Shown: positions 1-9,268, numbered from the stretch's first letter. The stretch: 64,000 bases of DNA from Bradyrhizobium sp. SK17 (GCF_002831585.1 NZ_CP025113.1:6649001-6713000), one strand, 5' to 3'. A program made the numbers and translations. Notes: generated by a model from the sequence alone, not told the origin.

Positions 1-885
<885 letters not shown>

Positions 886-991
886 TTGGGATGTGCTCCT
901 TATGGCGAGGATTCGCTAGCGGGACAAACGGGGCGGGTGCGATCAGGCGGAATGCGTTGTTGATAGGAATCTCGTACCACGTTTGTTCTAT

Positions 992-1006
992 GTTCGCAAT
1001 ATGTTC
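992..1006 (-). promoter_or_regulatory. LexA (SOS) box of recA
   Basis: The plus strand reads GTTCGCAATATGTTC, an exact GTTC-N7-GTTC direct repeat, the LexA operator form known for alphaproteobacteria. It lies 107 bp before the recA start codon. A further GTTC at 985-988 precedes it. The position and the exact spacing make a recA operator the natural reading. Confidence 0.85.
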
Positions 1007-1695
1007 TTTCCACCAGATATCAACCCGTTCACGATAAAGACCGGGCAAGCCGCGGCGCCGGAAGCCGAATTCCAACCCTGCTTCGATCGAATTAAGCCAG
1101 TCGTAACTGTGCCTTAGTGCGTTCTCAGTAGGACTACCGAGTTCGCTTGTACGATGTTCTCCCCGACCCGATCGGCAACGAAGTCCTTTGGGACTCGTCG
1201 GCCGTTATGGGGTGATCAGAACCGGTTGCGCCTATCGCTGCCCTGCCCTTGCAGCTCCCTAGCGTTGCGCGATCCAGCGCACTTTTGCGGCATTTCGTCA
1301 TGGCCCACGACGATCCCGTAGTTCTCCGGGCCAGAACAAAGTTCCGGAGCTATGTGACACCCGTCCACTCAAGATAACCGTTAATGATCAATAAGCTACA
1401 GAGTAGGTTCGATCAGGCCAGACAGCGCCTTGGCACAATTTGCATACTACCTTAGTACCTCTCCTGACGCCTGAAAAAACTACGTAGCCTTCATGGGAAG
1501 ACTCAGGTCCCGCCAGTGTTTTTGACATTGGCCTGCTTGGCCGGCGGCGCCGGGAGCGCGGATCTGCTTTCAACGTCTGAAACGACGCCCGAACGGGCGC
1601 AGCAATTCCACATCGCCGTTTGACGAGTGCTAATTATTAATACAACCTTTAGTTTAAGAATCGACGACCGCTTTTCAGCCGCGGAACCGTTCCAG
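1007..1695. other. Gene-poor stretch upstream of recA
   Basis: No convincing coding frame, tRNA, rRNA or known small RNA was found. The base composition looks lower in GC than the flanking genes, and the run around 1629-1660 is distinctly AT-rich (it holds CTAATTATTAATAC), which suits a promoter for the small gene that follows. Possible frames here are short and lack RBS support. It may be an eroded remnant or carry an unrecognised small RNA. Confidence 0.4.
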
Positions 1696-1902
1696 ATGAT
1701 TCACAAGGGCGTCGAGTTCAGCGTCACGCAGTTCGTGGCAGGCGTCTGGAAATGGCGTTTCCAGATCGGCGACCGGGTCTTCATGGGCAAGACCGAAGCG
1801 AAGCTCGACCTGCTGGCGATCCGCCGTGTCCAGTTGCGGATCGACCGCGAGCTCAACAATCTCGAGCGCACGCGCTCCAGCGGCCGTGGCGATGGGGATT
1901 GA
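1696..1902 (+). CDS. Conserved small hypothetical protein, 68 aa
   Basis: The product begins MIHKGVEFSVTQFVAGVWKW and is a small soluble protein with an aromatic-rich first half (predicted beta strands, WKWRFQIGDRV) and a helical second half (TEAKLDLLAIRRVQLRIDR). This layout is common among uncharacterised small proteins of Bradyrhizobium, but no function is known to me. The frame is open back to 1627, where translation could start MLIINTTF; the ATG at 1696 is preferred because the conserved-looking part starts there. It has no signal peptide. No neighbour suggests a role. Confidence 0.6.
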   Translation: MIHKGVEFSVTQFVAGVWKWRFQIGDRVFMGKTEAKLDLLAIRRVQLRIDRELNNLERTRSSGRGDGD

Positions 1903-1952
1903 GGCACGTCGGTCCGGCACGTTCGGATGCGCCGGCGGGCCGGCCTCATGCG

Positions 1953-2183
1953 TCAGTCGGCGCTGGCGAGCCGCCGCATCGTGAACTCGATGTCGCCGCC
2001 GGGCAGTTCGCGCCAGCTCTCGACGGCGCTCATATAGGCGGCCTTCGGATAGCGCTTGAGGAAATCACGCGCCCGCAGCCGGGCCTGATCGCGCGGCAGG
2101 CTGAAGGTCTCGCGCAGATAGCCGTCATCCGGCCTCCGCCGCTCGGCCATCCGGCTTGCGAGATCACGCGGACGAAGCACCAT
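1953..2183 (-). CDS. Conserved small hypothetical protein, 76 aa
   Basis: The frame from the ATG at 2183-2181 encodes a basic protein starting MVLRPRDLASRMAERRRPDD with an Arg-rich helical centre (RDQARLRARDFLKRYPKAAY) and an ending WRELPGGDIEFTMRRL. The organisation looks like a small intracellular protein seen in Bradyrhizobium; function unknown. The upstream frameshifted gene (2278-2579) runs into this same frame, so an automatic caller may fuse the two into one protein of about 208 residues starting at 2579. The internal ATG and the composition change argue for a separate gene. Confidence 0.55.
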   Translation of the reverse strand: MVLRPRDLASRMAERRRPDDGYLRETFSLPRDQARLRARDFLKRYPKAAYMSAVESWRELPGGDIEFTMRRLASAD

Positions 2184-2277
2184 TGCCGCAACTCCGGACC
2201 AACTGACGACGCCTCCAATATAGGGGCGACGCCGGGAGAATCCGAGTCTGCGGGAAACCGGCGAACCCGGACGAGCG

Positions 2278-2579
2278 CTACTGGCTGCGCTGCGCGGAGC
2301 CTGCGGACGGCGTGGTGCTTCCGGTCTTGGTCTTCGGCTTGGCGGGATGGGCCGCCGCCTTCGGCGCGTCGCTGCGCACGACCCCCACGGATCGGACGAC
2401 GTCTTGGCATCGGGAATCTTGCTGAGCGAATCCTTGTAGGCGCGCTGATTGGCTGCGTCCTGATCCTTCTCCTCCTGGGTCTTGGACTTGACCTCAGGCA
2501 TCAGATTGATGTTCGGCATCTGCGCATAGGCCGGCGCCGACAACAGCACCGCAACCGCGACCGCGCACAAAACTCTCAT
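2278..2579 (-). pseudogene. Secreted small DPWG-motif protein, frameshifted
   Basis: From the ATG at 2579-2577 the product starts MRVLCAVAVAVLLSAPAYAQ, a clear Sec signal peptide, followed by a charged helical region (QEEKDQDAANQRAYKDSLSK) and the motif SSDPWG. At the five-G run (CCCCC on plus, 2382-2386) the frame turns into Arg-rich nonsense. One added base restores VVRSDAPKAAAHPAKPKTK and a stop at 2280-2278, giving a 100-residue protein like the intact paralogue at 9269-9499 (KAYKAALDRIP, then DPWGVTKPAP). Either the gene is broken by a one-base deletion or the homopolymer was misread. Function of the family is unknown; export to the periplasm is inferred from the signal peptide. Confidence 0.7.
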
Positions 2580-2689
2580 GAGAACGCTCCTTGCATCTTC
2601 GTCCGCGGGTATATCATCGCAGGAAAGTCGTCGCCAAGCACTCTGGCCAAGCACGTCTGGCCAAGCGCGTCTGAGCAAGCGCACCTGCC

Positions 2690-2821
2690 CTAGAGATGGT
2701 CCGATTTGCAGGATTTGGGCGACTGCACCCAGTCGTCCCAGATCGGACCGCAGCGCGTGCAACCACCAAGCGCAAGCCCGATCGCAATCACGCCGCCGAG
2801 CACCACCAACCTGCGGAACAT
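2690..2821 (-). CDS. Tiny lipoprotein, 43 aa
   Basis: A short minus-strand frame encodes MFRRLVVLGGVIAIGLALGG followed by CTRCGPIWDDWVQSPKSC and a four-residue tail. The lipobox LGGC places the lipidated cysteine at residue 21, leaving a mature peptide of only 23 residues with three cysteines and a tryptophan pair. It is shorter than most gene callers accept. The hydrophobic signal, the exact lipobox and the dense Cys/Trp composition make chance unlikely in this GC-rich DNA. Function unknown; it resembles the small entericidin-like lipoproteins only in size. Confidence 0.65.
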   Translation of the reverse strand: MFRRLVVLGGVIAIGLALGGCTRCGPIWDDWVQSPKSCKSDHL

Positions 2822-2992
2822 GTACGCCCCCACCACGCCGGAACGAGATTGGGCGCCGAAACTGGGGCATTTTCAAGCCGGGCACGGCGCTTGCAGCGCA
2901 GCGCGCGCATCGAACGACGACGCAGCGCGGTGGTTTGACCATACGGCGGCTCAAATTACACTGCGCAACAAATCAGAAAAGGAATCGATCAA

Positions 2993-4468
2993 ATGACTTT
3001 GGCGATGAGCTGGGACGAATGGACGCGGCATGACGGCACCGCGCTCGCGGCGCGTGTCCGGAGCGGCGAGCTGGCGCCCCGGGAGCTGGCGGCGCAGGCC
3101 GCCGCCGCGGTTGCCAAGGTCGATCCCGCGCTCTCCGGCGTCGTCGAGCTGTTCGACGACGTGATCGCCGATCCCGCGCGCGACGGCGCCGATCTCGACG
3201 GACCGTTCGCCGGCCTGCCCTTCCTGATGAAGGATCTCGGCCCGACCTTGAAGGGACGGCTACAGGAGATGGGCTCGCTGATGATGCGCGGCAACCGCGC
3301 CACGGCGGATACGTTCCTGACGACGAAGCTGCGCAGGGCCGGTCTCAATCTGATCGGGCGCACCACCACGCCGGAGTTCGGGGTTTGCAGCTCGGCCGAG
3401 AACCCCGCCGTCTATGTCACGCGCAATCCCTGGAACACCGACTACACCACCTGCGGCTCGTCGGCCGGCAGCGCGGCAATGGTCGCGGCCGGCGCGGTGC
3501 CGATCGCGCATGCCACCGACGGTGGCGGCTCGATCCGGATTCCGGCCGGTGTCAACGGCAATATCGGACTGAAAGTGTCGCGCGGCGTGTTCTCGCTCGC
3601 GCCGCATCTGTCCGATCTCACTGGTCTCGTCTCGATCCAGGGCTGCCAGTCGCGCTCGGTGCGCGACACCGCGGCGTTCGTCGATGCCTGCCGCGGACCC
3701 GCGCCCGGCGAGTTCATGCCGTTCTGGACCTCGCCGGAACCATATGCCGCGATGATCGCGCGCGACCCCGGGCGGCTCAGGATCGCGCTGTCGCACAGCT
3801 GGGGCGACTACCGCGCAACGCCGCACATCGCAGCCGAGCTGGAGCGGGTCGGACGCTTCCTCGAAGGCCTCGGCCATCAGGTCGATTACGCCCTGCCGTC
3901 GATCGACTATCAGGAGGCCTTCGCCGCGCAGACCACCTGCTACATCAGCAATTTCGCCGTCGTGATCGGCAACATGCTCGCCGCACGTGGGCTGACGCGG
4001 CCGCCGGCCGATTTGATCGAGCCGATCAACATCCGGATCTGGGAGCACGGCCGGCACTTCAGCTTCGCCGATCGTGCGCGCATGCAAGCTGTCTTCAATA
4101 CCACCGCGCGCGGCTTCGGCGCCTTCTTCGAGGATTGGGACATCATCCTGACGCCGGTCACCGCGCTGCCGACGCCCAAGGTCGGCACCACGGAATATCT
4201 CACCATCTCGGACAATCCATCGGTGCTGGACTGGTTTGGCAATCTCTGGCGCAATTTCGCCTTCACGCCGCTTGCCAACCTGTGCGGCATCCCCGCGATC
4301 TCGCTGCCGCTCGCCACCAATGAGCAGGGCCTGCCGCTCGGCATACAGGCGATCGGCAAGCAGGCCGATGACGGGCTGCTGCTCCAGCTCGCCGCCCAGA
4401 TCGAGCGGGCGATCGGCGGCAAGTGGAACGACGGCAAGACGCCGGGCGTGCATGTCACGCGCAATTAA
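2993..4468 (+). CDS. Amidase signature family hydrolase, 491 aa
   Basis: Members hydrolyse carboxylic amides through a Ser-cisSer-Lys triad. All three are visible: Lys80 in PFLMKDLG, the bridging Ser157 in CGSSAGSAA and nucleophile Ser180 in GGGSIRIPAG. Length is normal for the family. The usual GSSGGS is GSSAGS here, a mild change. No GatB or GatC lies nearby, so this is a catabolic or aryl amidase rather than the GatA subunit; substrate unknown. There is no signal peptide, so it is cytoplasmic. The ATG at 2993 follows an AAAAGGAATCG RBS-like stretch; MSWDEW at 3005 is an alternative. It is probably transcribed alone, ending at a repeat that starts directly after its stop. Confidence 0.9.
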   Translation: MTLAMSWDEWTRHDGTALAARVRSGELAPRELAAQAAAAVAKVDPALSGVVELFDDVIADPARDGADLDGPFAGLPFLMKDLGPTLKGRLQEMGSLMMRGNRATADTFLTTKLRRAGLNLIGRTTTPEFGVCSSAENPAVYVTRNPWNTDYTTCGSSAGSAAMVAAGAVPIAHATDGGGSIRIPAGVNGNIGLKVSRGVFSLAPHLSDLTGLVSIQGCQSRSVRDTAAFVDACRGPAPGEFMPFWTSPEPYAAMIARDPGRLRIALSHSWGDYRATPHIAAELERVGRFLEGLGHQVDYALPSIDYQEAFAAQTTCYISNFAVVIGNMLAARGLTRPPADLIEPINIRIWEHGRHFSFADRARMQAVFNTTARGFGAFFEDWDIILTPVTALPTPKVGTTEYLTISDNPSVLDWFGNLWRNFAFTPLANLCGIPAISLPLATNEQGLPLGIQAIGKQADDGLLLQLAAQIERAIGGKWNDGKTPGVHVTRN

Positions 4469-4570
4469 AGCATGATCCGGAAAAGCGCGAAGCGGACTTC
4501 CGAAAAGATCATTGCGCAAACAAGAGGCTGAAGCGAGATGACGATTCAACCTCATCGCATCTCGCTTTAG
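4469..4570 (+). repeat. Family A intergenic repeat, copy 1
   Basis: The element starts AGCATGATCCGGAAAAGCG immediately after the amidase TAA, carries a partial inverted copy (TTCCGAAAAGATCATTGCGC) and ends in a second hairpin whose arms are AAGCGAGATG-like and CATCTCGCTTTAG. Related copies are at 11238-11338, 34110-34210 and 48691-48804, with fragments near 5072 and 47801. These are palindromic intergenic repeats of the kind widespread in Bradyrhizobium genomes. Confidence 0.85.
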
Positions 4571-4612
4571 AATAGACCACAAGCAACACATCAACGGAGG
4601 AAACGGAGCGTC

Positions 4613-5074
4613 ATGCAGCAGGCCGGTGAATTCGGGATCGACGAGGCGAAGCGCGTGCTCGCCGACGTCTTTGCGCCCTGGGTGCAGGACCTCAACCTGT
4701 CGATCGAGCAGTTCGACATCGCACCGCCCGCCGGCGGCGATGCCGACTGGCAGCCCGGCGCGATCCTGCGCATGCCGTTCTCCGAGCGGTTGTGCCGGAC
4801 CGGCGGCATCGTCTGCGGCCAGGCGCTGATGGCGTTCGCCGACACCGCGATGGTGCTCGCCAATCTCGCCGCCAACAAGGGCTATCGCCCGATGACCACG
4901 GTCGACCAGACCACGCATTTCATGCGTGCTGTCACCGCCTCCGACGTGCTGGCCGACGCCCGGGTGGTCAGGCTCGGCCGCACCATGAGCTTCGGCCGCG
5001 TCTCGCTGCTCTCCGCCACCGACAACAAGCCGGTGGCGATGGTGTCGAGCGCGTTCGCGATGCTGCCTGGATAG
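4613..5074 (+). CDS. PaaI-family (hotdog) thioesterase, 153 aa
   Basis: The protein has the single hotdog-fold layout of PaaI-type acyl-CoA thioesterases: a central helix with GGIVCGQALMAFADTAM and the strand segment TTVDQTTHFMRAVTASDVL, typical of the tetrameric family. The Gly-Asp region that positions the catalytic acid in PaaI is represented by CGQALMAFADTA. These enzymes release aromatic or medium-chain acids from stalled acyl-CoA. An upstream AACGGAGGAAACGGAGC supplies a good RBS for the ATG at 4613. No phenylacetate genes lie near, so the substrate cannot be named. Confidence 0.85.
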   Translation: MQQAGEFGIDEAKRVLADVFAPWVQDLNLSIEQFDIAPPAGGDADWQPGAILRMPFSERLCRTGGIVCGQALMAFADTAMVLANLAANKGYRPMTTVDQTTHFMRAVTASDVLADARVVRLGRTMSFGRVSLLSATDNKPVAMVSSAFAMLPG

Positions 5075-5105
5075 CGCGTGATCCGAAGGAAGCGTGAAGC
5101 GGTTA
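5072..5105 (+). repeat. Degenerate fragment of family A repeat
   Basis: The 34 bp between two convergent genes (GCGTGATCCGAAGGAAGCG and on) align with the left half of family A. The fragment covers the TAG of the thioesterase and the TAA of the HdeA-like gene, so the two stop codons lie within it. Confidence 0.5.
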
Positions 5106-5396
5106 CTTGCCGAGCACCGCCTCGGCGGCGTTGACGATGCTGATGGTCGGGTTCTTTCCGCAATAGGCCCCGAACTTCCTGGCGTTCTCGGCGAACACGT
5201 CGGTGTCGATGATCGCCTCGTCGGAATCGCCCTTGTACCAGCCGTCCATCCAGACCAGCACCATCTTGATGGTGTCGTCGCCGCCTTCGACGAACTGCTT
5301 GCAGGTCATGGTCGAGAGATCGAGGACGGTGGCGCTGGCGGGCGCGGACGACAGCGCCAGCGCGGCGGCAAGCATGATCGAGGCAGTGATCTTCAT
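5103..5396 (-). CDS. HdeA-like periplasmic protein, 97 aa
   Basis: The product has a Sec signal (MKITASIMLAAALALSSAPA, cleavage near ASA) and a mature domain of about 73 residues with two cysteines, in TCKQFV and AYCGKNP, spaced as in the HdeA/HdeB acid-stress chaperones, where they form one disulfide. DTIKMVLVWMDGWYKG is typical of rhizobial members. HdeA proteins unfold at low pH and shield periplasmic proteins from aggregation; that role is inferred here from the fold only. The start at 5396 is favoured over MEIA 12 bases upstream because GGAGA lies at the proper distance before it. Confidence 0.8.
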   Translation of the reverse strand: MKITASIMLAAALALSSAPASATVLDLSTMTCKQFVEGGDDTIKMVLVWMDGWYKGDSDEAIIDTDVFAENARKFGAYCGKNPTISIVNAAEAVLGK

Positions 5397-5595
5397 CGCA
5401 ATCTCCATGGGCAATGACCTGAAATGAAAAGGTCGCCGGACACCCGGCGCGTCCGCTCGCGACCTCGTAGGCGAAGCGTCGCGAGCAACGCAAGCATGGC
5501 ATCGCGCGGATCGGCCCGCACGTCGTTTCGCTGCACGGATTGAGAACCCGCCGCGCCGATCCGCGATCACACGGATCAACGGGCGTGCGATCGAA

Positions 5596-7629
5596 CTACA
5601 CGGCGTTTGCGCGACGGCTCCGCCGCCAGCGCCACAGCACCACGATGAACGCAATCAGCACGATCAGCGCGAGCGCAGCCTCGACTACCTTGACCGCGAA
5701 GCGTCCGCCGGGACGGTCGACCATGCGCGACCACAACGATGCGGCTTCGCCGGGATGCGGCAGGCGAAACGCCACCACGCTGTCGCCGATCGACGTGCCG
5801 GCCTCGGAATGGCCGCCGGCGCCGATCACGACATACTGCTCGCCCTTCCACAGATAGGTCATCGGATTGGCGACGCCCGGCACCGGCAGCCGGCCGAGCC
5901 ACAATTGCTTTCCTGTCCTGGCATCAAACGCGCGCAGATAGGCATCCATCGCGCCGGTGAACACCAGCCCGCCCGCGGTGATCGCCACGCCATTGACCAG
6001 CGGCGTGCCGCTGTTCAGCGCGATGCCGAGCGGCGCCAGATCCTCACTGGTGCCGACCGTCGAATGCCAGAGGATCTTGCCGGCCTTCAGGTCGAGCGCC
6101 ACCATCTCGCCCCATGGCGGCTTGTTGCAGAGCGATCCGAACGGCGACCGCGCAACCGACCGCGACATCGCGAACGGCGCCCCTTCCTGCTGGCCGAAAT
6201 CATGGCCCGGCGGCGGGCTGAAGCCTTTGGCTTGGTCGCGCGGGATCAATGTGACGATCTGCACGGCGTGGCTGACATTGGCGTAGACGATCTGGTTGAC
6301 CGGATCGAACGCCGCGCTGCCCCAGTTCACGCCGCCGCCGGTCATCGGATAAATGATCGTGCCGCGCGTCGACGGCGGCGTGTAGAGGCCCTCATTGCGG
6401 GATTGCGTGAACAGCTTCTCGCAAGCGGCGCCATCAATATCGAATGGCATATGGAACGCATCATCGGCGCCGATGCGCTGGGTCAGCAGCGGCGGCACAT
6501 GGGTCGGGAACGGCTGCGTCGGCGACAGCTTCTCGCCCTCGGCGCCGTTCTGCGGCACCGGGCGCTCCTCGACCGGCCACACCGGCTTGCCGGTGTCGCG
6601 ATCGAGCACGAACACGAAGCCCTGCTTGGTCGGCTGGATCACGACGTCGCGTTGGCCATCGCCGGTGTCGATCCGCGCCAGCGTCGGCTGCGCCGGCAGG
6701 TCATAGTCCCAGACGTCGTGATGCACGGTCTGGTATGCCCAGACCAGTTCGCCGGTCTCGATCCGGAGCGCGACGACGGAATTGGCGTGCTCGTCATTGC
6801 CGGGACGCTTGCCGCCCCAAAAATCCGGACTGGGCGATGTCGTCGGCAGGAACACCAGGCCCCGTGCCTCGTCCACCGACATCGTTGCCCAGACATTGCT
6901 GTGGCCGGCCTCGACGCCGTCATGGACCAGCGGATCGAAGCTCCAGCGCGGCTGACCGGTCCGTGCATCGTAGGCGCGCACCGCGCCGACCGGCGCGTCG
7001 ACCCTGCGGTTGTCGCCGATCGCGGAGCCGACCACGACCACGCCGTGGCCCGTCACCGGGGCCGACGTGATCTGGAGCTCGCCCGGCCATTCCAGCTTCA
7101 TCCCGGCGTCGATCTTGATCTCGCCGCCATTGCCGAAATCGGTGCACGGCTTGCCGGTTCTGGCATCGAGCGCGATCAGGCGCGTGTCATTGGTGCCGGT
7201 GAAGATGCGTGACTTGCAGGCCGCGCCTTCGGCCGCGCGATCATCCGTCCAGTACGCGACGCCGCGGCAGACAAAGCGGTTGGCCGGGCGCTGCGCCATA
7301 TTGATCTTCGGATCGAAACGCCACTTCTGCGCCCCGGTGCCGGGATCGAGCGCGATCACCTCGTTGAACGGCGTGCAGAAGATCAGGCTGTCCTCGACGA
7401 ACAGCGGTGTCACCTCGAACTTGGTGCGCTTCATCACCTCGGGCGGACGGGCGTCGAGATCGCCGGTGCGGAACTCCCAGCCGCGCACCAGCGTGCCGAC
7501 ATTGTCCGGCGTGATCTGCGTCAACGGCGAGAAGCGTTGTCCTCCACGATCACCGCCCCAATACTCCCAGGCAAGCGCCGGCTGCATACACAGCACCAGC
7601 GCGGCGAGCAGGCCAATCAGGGACCGCAT
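5596..7629 (-). CDS. PQQ-dependent dehydrogenase, membrane-anchored by its C-terminus, 677 aa
   Basis: The mature part is an eight-bladed quinoprotein propeller of the membrane glucose/quinate dehydrogenase class: WEYWGGDRGGQRFSPL at the start, repeated A-LDA-TGK blade motifs, and HHDVWDYDLPAQP, which is diagnostic of this class. The enzyme should oxidise a polyol or sugar in the periplasm and pass electrons to ubiquinone. Unlike E. coli Gcd it lacks the five N-terminal transmembrane helices and has a cleavable signal instead; a single helix near the C-terminus (VVEAALALIVLIAFIVVL) then a basic tail RWRRSRR anchors it. The ATG at 7629 has GGGAGGAC six bases before it, better than MREDAM at 7644. 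No pqq genes are nearby; substrate unknown. Confidence 0.9.
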   Translation of the reverse strand: MRSLIGLLAALVLCMQPALAWEYWGGDRGGQRFSPLTQITPDNVGTLVRGWEFRTGDLDARPPEVMKRTKFEVTPLFVEDSLIFCTPFNEVIALDPGTGAQKWRFDPKINMAQRPANRFVCRGVAYWTDDRAAEGAACKSRIFTGTNDTRLIALDARTGKPCTDFGNGGEIKIDAGMKLEWPGELQITSAPVTGHGVVVVGSAIGDNRRVDAPVGAVRAYDARTGQPRWSFDPLVHDGVEAGHSNVWATMSVDEARGLVFLPTTSPSPDFWGGKRPGNDEHANSVVALRIETGELVWAYQTVHHDVWDYDLPAQPTLARIDTGDGQRDVVIQPTKQGFVFVLDRDTGKPVWPVEERPVPQNGAEGEKLSPTQPFPTHVPPLLTQRIGADDAFHMPFDIDGAACEKLFTQSRNEGLYTPPSTRGTIIYPMTGGGVNWGSAAFDPVNQIVYANVSHAVQIVTLIPRDQAKGFSPPPGHDFGQQEGAPFAMSRSVARSPFGSLCNKPPWGEMVALDLKAGKILWHSTVGTSEDLAPLGIALNSGTPLVNGVAITAGGLVFTGAMDAYLRAFDARTGKQLWLGRLPVPGVANPMTYLWKGEQYVVIGAGGHSEAGTSIGDSVVAFRLPHPGEAASLWSRMVDRPGGRFAVKVVEAALALIVLIAFIVVLWRWRRSRRANAV

Positions 7630-7701
7630 TGCGTCCTCCCGCAAGATGCGATCATCAGTCGCCGCACCTCATGCAGGGCAAGCGTTTACGCGATCGGCAC
7701 G

Positions 7702-9129
7702 TCAGTATCTACCCCCGCGATAACCGCCGCCATAGCCGCCGCGATAGCCACCACCGCCGATGCCGATGCCGATTCCGACCGGCGGACCGACGGGCTCGTA
7801 GACCACGGCCGGAGGCGGACGGCGCACCACCACCACGTCGTCCTCGACCACGACCGGCGGTCGACGCTTGCCGGCGCGCCGCGGCGGATCGGAAACGACG
7901 CGCTTCTTCACCGGCGCATCGGCCTTCTGCTGCTGCGTCGGCGTCGCATTGCAGGGACAGGTCGGCGCCGCCAACGCGACGTTGGTTGCGGGCACGCTGA
8001 GCGCGGCGGCCGGCGTCGGATCGGGACGGTAGCGCAGCCGTTCGATCAGCTTGTTCGCAGTGGCGGTGAGATCGCTGTCGGGATACAGCGCGAGGAAGCC
8101 GCGATAGGCCGCCGCCGTGTTGACCAGAACGGCACTGCTCCACGCCACCATGCGACGATGCCGCTCGAGCCAGTCGCGCGCCTGCAAGCCGCGCGGCGTG
8201 CCGGCGAAGATCGCGGCGAAGGCCTCGTAGGACTCGTCGGTGCCGTCGACCACGATCAAATCGTTTGCGGCCTCGATCGGCTTGCCCTGCAATTCGCGCT
8301 TCCATTCATCGACGGTGCGCCTGGTCTCGGCCGGCTTCGGCGTGGCCGCGGGCGCCGCCGCTGGACCCGCCATGAAGCGGAAATCGTCGGTGAGCGACGA
8401 GGAGTCCCAGGGTGTCTGGCGGCCATCGGTCGCCTTGTTCACCGCGAGACGAACCCGCTTGAAGGTGTCCTCGATCGGAATTCCCGGCTGCTTCGCCGCT
8501 GCCAGTAACGCAGTCGTGTACGGGCTGTTGGCGCCGCTGCCGTCCTCGGCTTCCGCGCCGGGCGACGTCGAGAACGAGACGAAGGTGCCGGGAGCGCCGA
8601 CCTTGGCATCGACGATGGCAAGCCCATGCCCCGCGGTCTTGCTGAGGTCCGGGAACGGATTGTTGCGGCAGGCATCGAGCAGCACGATGCGCATCCGGCT
8701 CGGCACCGAGGTCAGCGTGTTCAGAATGTCGTTGAGGCGAACCGCCTGGATCGGGATATCGGCCTCGCGCTTCGGGTCGACATCGACCGGCACCAGGTAA
8801 TTCTCGCCGTCGATCTGCAAGCCGTGCCCGGCATAGAACACCAGCGCCACGCTGTCGGCGCCCTTCGCCGCCACCTGGCCGGCGAAGTCGCTGATCCGGG
8901 CCCGCATCTCGTCCTGCGACAGATCCGATGCCGTCGTCACCGCAAATCCGGCATCGGTCAGCATCTGTGACATCGCCCTGGCGTCGTTGGCCGGATTGGG
9001 CAGCGCGGGCACCGACTTATAGGCGGACTGCCCGATCACCAGCGCGAGGCGGCTTTCCGCCGATGCCGGCACGGCGCCGAACAGGATCGCCACCGGAACA
9101 ATCAGGCTGAGGAGCGAACGGCTTAGCAT
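7702..9129 (-). CDS. Secreted caspase-like (C14 family) protein, 475 aa
   Basis: A signal peptide (to about residue 24, VPASAES) is followed by a caspase/metacaspase p20-type domain: ESRLALVIGQSAYKSVPALP, NDA, catalytic His102 in FYAGHGLQ and Cys154 in LLDACRNNP. Both dyad residues are present, so it should be active. After the domain (to about 270) comes a linker, then a segment of about 60 residues (YEAFAAIFAGTPRGLQARDW), a Cys pair (CPCN), and a tail rich in Gly, Tyr and Arg (GGYRGGYGGGYRGGRY). Such exported caspase-like proteins are common in Bradyrhizobium; substrates are unknown. It is expressed from its own promoter; the preceding PQQ gene lies 72 bp downstream on the same strand. Confidence 0.88.
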   Translation of the reverse strand: MLSRSLLSLIVPVAILFGAVPASAESRLALVIGQSAYKSVPALPNPANDARAMSQMLTDAGFAVTTASDLSQDEMRARISDFAGQVAAKGADSVALVFYAGHGLQIDGENYLVPVDVDPKREADIPIQAVRLNDILNTLTSVPSRMRIVLLDACRNNPFPDLSKTAGHGLAIVDAKVGAPGTFVSFSTSPGAEAEDGSGANSPYTTALLAAAKQPGIPIEDTFKRVRLAVNKATDGRQTPWDSSSLTDDFRFMAGPAAAPAATPKPAETRRTVDEWKRELQGKPIEAANDLIVVDGTDESYEAFAAIFAGTPRGLQARDWLERHRRMVAWSSAVLVNTAAAYRGFLALYPDSDLTATANKLIERLRYRPDPTPAAALSVPATNVALAAPTCPCNATPTQQQKADAPVKKRVVSDPPRRAGKRRPPVVVEDDVVVVRRPPPAVVYEPVGPPVGIGIGIGGGGYRGGYGGGYRGGRY

Positions 9130-9268
9130 GGCGGCCCTCCGTCGAGGATGTCGGAGATGGGTCGGAGGCCGTCAGAGGAAGGTTCATGGCATGCGGCAAT
9201 CTGCTGCCGGCATCACCGGCTCTGATGTCGAACCGCCGCAGGGACCGTGGGCTGGATCGTTCGGCCGG

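Noticed and set aside
1092..1107. Near CtrA box (TTAA-N7-GTAAC) upstream of recA
   Set aside because: One mismatch in the second half, no flagellar or cell-cycle gene next to it, and recA is already explained by the SOS box.
1141..1159. Second SOS box candidate, GTTC and GTTC
   Set aside because: The spacer is 11 bases rather than 7.
1953..2954. Single 333-residue protein across three small genes
   Set aside because: It joins an upstream nonsense segment antisense to nothing, the frameshifted DPWG protein and the 76-residue protein in one frame; signal peptide and lipoprotein signals inside show it is not one gene.
3260..4918. 552-codon open frame antisense to the amidase and thioesterase
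   Set aside because: No family motif, Arg/Gly/Asp-rich composition, and it lies opposite two clear enzymes.
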